Translations under genes and position numbers: made by a program
Source of the DNA: CAZEJK01 sp964512045
GTDB taxonomy: Bacteria; Acidobacteriota; Thermoanaerobaculia; Thermoanaerobaculales; Sulfomarinibacteraceae
Direction: 5' to 3'
DNA length: 16,676 nucleotides
Assembly: GCA_964512045.1 (NCBI GenBank)
Contig: CAZEJK010000108.1
Location: 1-16,676, forward strand
Shown here: piece by piece, positions 16,301 to 16,676 of the stretch
How the letters are laid out: the number at the start of each line of letters is the position of its first letter
Numbering within the stretch: position 1 is the first letter of the stretch
Notes under the pieces: model-generated
Seen by the model: only the letters and a program-made list of their open reading frames with translations
Database searches by the model: none
Told to the model about the DNA's origin: nothing

Positions 16301-16593
16301 ACTCCACCCTCACCGACTATCTCGTCCCGAACGACACGCTCGTTCTGATGTCTGATGGAGTCCCCGAACGCCAGAACGGTGAGGGTGAAGTGCTCGATTA
16401 TGAGGGGGTCCAGTCGATTCTGCTGCGGCTCGCGCAGTCGTGCGAAGCAGCCGACCACACGGTCAATGCCGCCACCATCCTCGAAGCGATTCTGGATGCC
16501 TGTCATCGGTGGGCGGGACGTCACGATGTCAACGACGATCTCACCCTGGTGGTGATCAAGGTCCTCCCTTCGGCACCACGCTCCATGCGGTAG
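13336..16593 (+). CDS. Membrane sensor with periplasmic beta-propeller, Y_Y_Y domain and cytoplasmic SpoIIE (PP2C) phosphatase
   Basis: The 1085-residue protein begins with an N-terminal hydrophobic signal/anchor (about 28-45). A long beta-propeller region follows, with repeated blades such as DDRVYTILPLG, TVTSVFVDRDGGLWMT and VWEVLAEPDGVVWFGT. Then comes a Y_Y_Y domain ending LPPGSYTFQARA, a transmembrane helix at about 789-812 and a short helical linker with ARQIQRNLLP. The SpoIIE/PP2C domain keeps metal ligands D867 (GGDYYDF), D885 (GDATGHG), D1007 (SDGVPE) and D1068 (DDLTLVV). It should dephosphorylate a STAS-domain antagonist in response to an extracytoplasmic signal, opposing the upstream RsbW-like kinase. 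I prefer GTG 13336, with GAGGTGG 7 nt upstream. GTG 13264 in the same frame overlaps the upstream stop (GTGA) and remains possible, adding 24 residues. The two-stem element follows the TAG stop. Confidence 0.92.
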   Translation: MQELAVLCEGGSRIARAAPRQPRLRASVSLTICLLLICLAARSTTARTRETERGVPYLTNYEPKIDNESIGYQNWAAVQDPRGVMYFGNTAGVVEYDGVEWRLLSLPGRSTVRSLAVDAQGTVFVGGQGTFGFLAPGPRGALTYIPLEQRVADEDRHFADVWKVHVRRDGVYFQTFSHLFRWDGTAVTSLRAEPQLHFSFADNNELYVKQDGVGLLKVAGDELRPVAGGGEFADDRVYTILPLGENSVLVGTRERGLWRLHRDGSAEPFATEADRYLAENQLYHGVLLHSGWMALATLRGGTVIIDREGSLQEILDRRIGLQDSTVTSVFVDRDGGLWMTMDRNVSRVETPAQLSTYSERNGLVGAVQSILRHDGQLYVATTQGVYRLRPPATDSGTAPSVVPSFTPINDIATQSWKLVSVGATVLAATNDGVYAIRGSRARRISTDKALTLLPSRLHPERVYVGLFDGLATVERDGSGRWVRGTVIDAVDDQVRTIAEHANGALWLGVLYRGLLRVEETAAGSWTAQPLTNEASALPPGYGRARVFSAGEEILVGTDIGLYRVDDATRSLQREPSSADRLEISWEHRLANERHDQIWLVSGAGSGVGAALRRPDGSFYWEYMPFDRIPARTVWEVLAEPDGVVWFGTSTGLIRFAPDVVAPSEKQRSTLIRSVTAPGPTPVFRGVHVGPNGEARTTQYLLPSLRPHANDLRFEYATPCYGAERSMLHQTRLRGYDTDWSVLSTDTVRTYTNLPPGSYTFQARAQVHGGGLSEPAQFRFSILPQWYRTWWALSLFALLGGAAIVASAHAYAVWTRRSAHTQAEHRRRASELWHARQIQRNLLPSSPPVLERLDIAAVHLTATEVGGDYYDFFPQDDGTLFAAIGDATGHGLGAGLMVSATKTALLTVSSSSLESIAHQLNKVLRQVHLGKRLNMALTLLALDPDEGGAGFHLTASGGGMAPMYILRSDGTVDERIVAGVPLGALDIAEYSTLTDYLVPNDTLVLMSDGVPERQNGEGEVLDYEGVQSILLRLAQSCEAADHTVNAATILEAILDACHRWAGRHDVNDDLTLVVIKVLPSAPRSMR

Positions 16594-16629
16594 CGGCTCA
16601 CGGAGCCGTATCTTCGAAAACTCGAAGCA
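16590..16629 (+). terminator. Two-stem post-stop element, copy 2
   Basis: Beginning at the TAG of the sensor-phosphatase gene, CGGCTC (16594-16599) pairs with GAGCCG (16603-16608), and CTTCGA (16612-16617) pairs with TCGAAG (16622-16627), loop AAAC. The sequence aligns with 6792-6832 at about 32 of 41 positions by hand. No U-tract follows directly. Confidence 0.5.
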
Positions 16630-16676
16630 AAGCTCCTGAGTTGAGTTCTCAGTTCTCAATTGGTGGATATCCCCGG
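16630..16676. other. AT-richer tail with a tandem heptamer
   Basis: After the second element the sequence becomes less GC-rich and holds AGTTCTC twice in tandem (16644-16657). TTGAG and CTCAA nearby can pair weakly. The stretch is cut by the window end and its role is not visible. Confidence 0.35.

Noticed and set aside
1..16676. CRISPR arrays, tRNA/rRNA genes, insertion sequences and prophage genes
   Set aside because: No regularly spaced repeats, tRNA-like T-loop segments, transposase/integrase motifs or terminal repeats were found on reading both strands.

Overview
The window is a 16.7 kb stretch of GC-rich, densely coded bacterial chromosome. I see no integrase, transposase, phage gene, tRNA, rRNA or CRISPR array. 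Most starts have a clear purine-rich ribosome-binding site (GGAGG type). The gene set includes a nucleoside kinase with a threonyl-tRNA-synthetase-like domain, a three-subunit molybdenum hydroxylase, a Sec-exported DUF1573-like protein and SpoIIE-type signalling. This fits a free-living anaerobic or facultative bacterium, possibly from a GC-rich Spirochaetota-like or candidate-phylum lineage. The phylum cannot be fixed from the sequence.

Layout. (1) 1-2182, minus strand: a NYN-domain nuclease-like protein with an internal zinc-ribbon-like cysteine cluster, then a nucleoside kinase whose C-terminus runs off the left edge. The ribosome-binding site and start codon of the NYN gene lie in the loop of a perfect 13-bp hairpin. 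(2) 2183-2495: divergent intergenic region with two further inverted repeats. (3) 2496-6795, plus strand: an unknown protein with an extremely arginine-rich N-terminus, then a FAD subunit, a 2Fe-2S subunit and a molybdopterin subunit of a xanthine-dehydrogenase-family enzyme. (4) 7031-8605, minus: bifunctional NAD(P)HX epimerase/dehydratase, convergent with the hydroxylase operon. (5) 8733-10686, plus: an exported DUF1573-like protein and a geranylgeranyl-reductase-type flavoprotein. (6) 10711-12188, minus: a sirtuin followed by a PlsC-type acyltransferase. (7) 12353-16593, plus: a receiver-HATPase protein and a large membrane sensor with a periplasmic beta-propeller, a Y_Y_Y domain and a cytoplasmic SpoIIE phosphatase. 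These two form a partner-switching pair in which kinase and phosphatase have separate inputs.

Functional themes. The left half (nuclease-like protein, nucleoside kinase, molybdenum hydroxylase) could be read as RNA and nucleotide turnover or salvage, but that link is inferred from position only. The right half is metabolite repair, lipid-related enzymes and signalling. The most unusual signals are in the RNA. They are the start-site hairpin of the NYN gene, and a two-stem element found immediately after the stop codons of both the hydroxylase operon and the sensor-phosphatase operon, with a pairing-preserving base change between the copies.
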